DNA from: Myxococcus sp. RHSTA-1-4
GTDB taxonomy: Bacteria; Myxococcota; Myxococcia; Myxococcales; Myxococcaceae
Assembly: GCF_020037125.1 (NCBI RefSeq)
Contig: NZ_JAIQDG010000017.1
Location: forward strand, 1-64,000
DNA: 64,000 nt
Direction: 5' to 3'
The notes beneath the pieces were generated by a model, which worked only from the letters and a program-made list of their open reading frames with translations, ran no database searches and had not been told where the DNA came from. This document shows, one piece after another, positions 62,824 to 64,000 of this stretch. Made by a program: the position numbers and the translations under genes. Position 1 is the stretch's first letter; each line of letters begins with the position of its first letter.

Positions 62824-63963
62824 ATGCTCGACGTGCTCGTCATCGGCGCTGGTCAGGCGGGCCTCGTGTTTGCCTGGCAGTTGCGCGATGCGCCGCTTCG
62901 CCTCCAACTCGTCGACCGGGCGCACCGGATTGGAGACAGCTGGCGTCACCGCTACGACTCCCTCGTGCTCTTCTCTCCCCGCTCGCTGAGCGCGCTGCCC
63001 GGCCTCCCGTTCCCTGGCGAGCCCGAGGGTTATCCCACCAAGGACGAGGCCGCCGAGTACCTGGATGCGTACGCCCGCACCTTCCGGCTCCCCGTCCGGC
63101 TGGGGACGGAGGTGCGCCGCCTCTGGAAGGAGGAGGGGCTCTTCCATGCGGAGACGGACGGCGGCGAGCGGCTCGTGGCGCGCGCCGTGGTGCTCGCCGC
63201 GGGGGCCTTCCAGGAGCCCGTGGTCCCCGGGGCCGCGCGGGAGCTCTCTCCGGAGGTCGTCCAGCTCACGGCGGCCACGTACCGCAACCCGCGCCAGTTG
63301 CCGGCCGGGCGCATCCTCGTCGTTGGTGATGGCGCCACCGGGCGGCAGGTCGCGTACGAGCTCGCACGCGAGCGGGAGGTCTGGCTCGCCACCGGCCGGC
63401 GGCGGGTGGTCGCGCCGCAGCGGCTCCTCGGAAGGGACGGTTTCTGGTGGTTGCTCAGGCTGGGGGTGATGCGGTGGTCGCGCGAGAGCGCGCCGGGACG
63501 GCTCCTGCGCCGGCTCGACCCGTTCCCCGGCCCGCACCTGCGGCTGCGCCGGCTCCGGCGCCAGGGCATCCGCGTGGCCGGCCGCCTGCGCGAGGCACGC
63601 GGGCGCCGCGTCGTCTTCGCGGATGGACGCTCGACCGAGGTGGATGGCGTCCTGTGGGCGGCCGGCTACCGGGAGCGAAATGACTGGGTGGACATCCCGG
63701 CCGCCAAGGACGAGACGGGCCGCCTGCTCGAGCGCAGGGGCGTGACACCGGTTCCCGGCCTGTACTTCGTCGGACGCGACTGGTTGTGGACGCGTGGCTC
63801 CGCCGTGCTCCTCGGTGTGCACCGGGATGCCGCCTACGTCGCCAGGAAGCTGGTGGACGCGCTCACGTCCGGCACGGCGCGACGGGGGGCGCGGACGGCC
63901 GCGGCTCAGAAGGGCCGTGGCGAGGGAATCCAGGGCTGCGTGGCGCCATACCAGACGAGCTGA
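62824..63963 (+). CDS. Flavin-containing monooxygenase-like oxidoreductase
   Basis: The product is 379 residues. ATG 62824 (MLDVLVIGAG) is preferred to 62806 because GGAGGGA ends just before it. FAD-binding VIGAGQAGL (about 6-14), a second nucleotide-binding GDGATG and WAAGYRERNDW near the end mark a CzcO/YhaZ-like FAD/NAD(P) monooxygenase. It should oxidise small organic substrates or metal complexes with NADPH and oxygen. Its last 58 bases overlap the end of the minus-strand membrane gene. Confidence 0.9.
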   Translation: MLDVLVIGAGQAGLVFAWQLRDAPLRLQLVDRAHRIGDSWRHRYDSLVLFSPRSLSALPGLPFPGEPEGYPTKDEAAEYLDAYARTFRLPVRLGTEVRRLWKEEGLFHAETDGGERLVARAVVLAAGAFQEPVVPGAARELSPEVVQLTAATYRNPRQLPAGRILVVGDGATGRQVAYELAREREVWLATGRRRVVAPQRLLGRDGFWWLLRLGVMRWSRESAPGRLLRRLDPFPGPHLRLRRLRRQGIRVAGRLREARGRRVVFADGRSTEVDGVLWAAGYRERNDWVDIPAAKDETGRLLERRGVTPVPGLYFVGRDWLWTRGSAVLLGVHRDAAYVARKLVDALTSGTARRGARTAAAQKGRGEGIQGCVAPYQTS

Positions 63964-64000
63964 ACGGAGATGCACACGTAGAACGCGGCCCAGATGGCCG
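63906..64000 (-). CDS. C-terminal end of a membrane protein gene cut by the window edge
   Basis: On the minus strand a frame enters from beyond base 64000 and stops at 63906. The 31 visible residues (AIWAAFYVCISVQLVWYGAT then QPWIPSPRPF) include a hydrophobic segment. The codons are G/C-ending as in real genes here. It overlaps the 3' end of the convergent monooxygenase gene. The family cannot be told from this fragment. Confidence 0.55.
   Translation of the reverse strand, partial: AIWAAFYVCISVQLVWYGATQPWIPSPRPF

Noticed and set aside
62481..62843. Minus-strand frame in the gap before the monooxygenase gene
   Set aside because: Pro/Arg/Ser-rich product, no ribosome site and overlap with both flanking genes.
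1..64000. tRNA genes, rRNA genes, CRISPR arrays, insertion sequences, prophage genes
   Set aside because: Read through for cloverleaf-like segments, regularly spaced repeats, transposase motifs and phage structural genes; none seen. A dedicated tRNA and repeat scan would confirm.

Overview
The window is about 70% G+C, densely coded, and has strong G/C bias at third codon positions. The gene content is that of a predatory, social myxobacterium of the Myxococcus / Corallococcus / Pyxidicoccus group: Pkn-type Ser/Thr kinases, many lipoproteins, a PilT-like ATPase, an RHS toxin, a Sit-type toxin-immunity remnant with a double-CxxC immunity protein, DUF1800/DUF1501 pairs and BTAD regulators. The genus is inferred from family content; no rRNA or other marker gene is present. 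I saw no tRNA, rRNA, CRISPR array, insertion sequence or prophage.

Layout. 1-3967: 3' part of an RHS-repeat toxin gene with a small lipoprotein directly behind it (candidate immunity protein). 4037-6661 (minus): kinase / nucleotide-cyclase-like / membrane / HEAT-like fusion, divergent from a 3183-residue TPR protein (6766-16317). 16338-18306: tightly overlapping lipoprotein, queC and D-Ala-D-Ala dipeptidase genes. 18407-23225: two tandem paralogous carboxypeptidase-regulatory-like proteins, the second carrying YfbK-type flanking domains without the VWA core, followed by a histidine kinase and OmpR-type regulator; another Ser/Thr kinase follows. 24595-29461: nitroreductase-like protein, PilT-like ATPase, alpha/beta hydrolase and an unknown protein. 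29668-32552: DUF1800/DUF1501 pair. 32566-35589: beta-helix protein, membrane hydrolase, CBS protein.

35835-39056 is an rrf2-cysT-cysW-cysA sulfate-uptake operon with start/stop overlaps and an A/T-rich dyad over its likely promoter; no sulfate-binding protein gene is present. Immediately behind it lies a Sit-type cassette remnant (39068-40069): a toxin C-terminus without a lipoprotein front end, plus an intact immunity gene.

40207-44753 is a methylthioadenosine salvage operon (mtnB-mtnD-mtnC-mtnP-mtnA) ending in a class II aldolase. It could send methylthioribulose-1-phosphate either back to methionine through MtnB/C/D or through an aldolase (DHAP-shunt-type) cleavage.

44758-64000: metallophosphoesterase, FHA protein, GNAT acetyltransferase, acyl-CoA synthetase, 6-phosphofructokinase, amidase, NagB-like deaminase, a VOC lipoprotein, a TIGR02206 membrane protein with a small upstream gene, a TetR / alpha-beta-hydrolase divergent pair with a perfect 14-bp palindrome between them, a PHB-depolymerase-like esterase, a c-heme-motif lipoprotein, a BTAD-ATPase regulator, another hydrolase, a flavin monooxygenase, and at the right edge the 3' end of a minus-strand membrane protein gene overlapping the monooxygenase gene.
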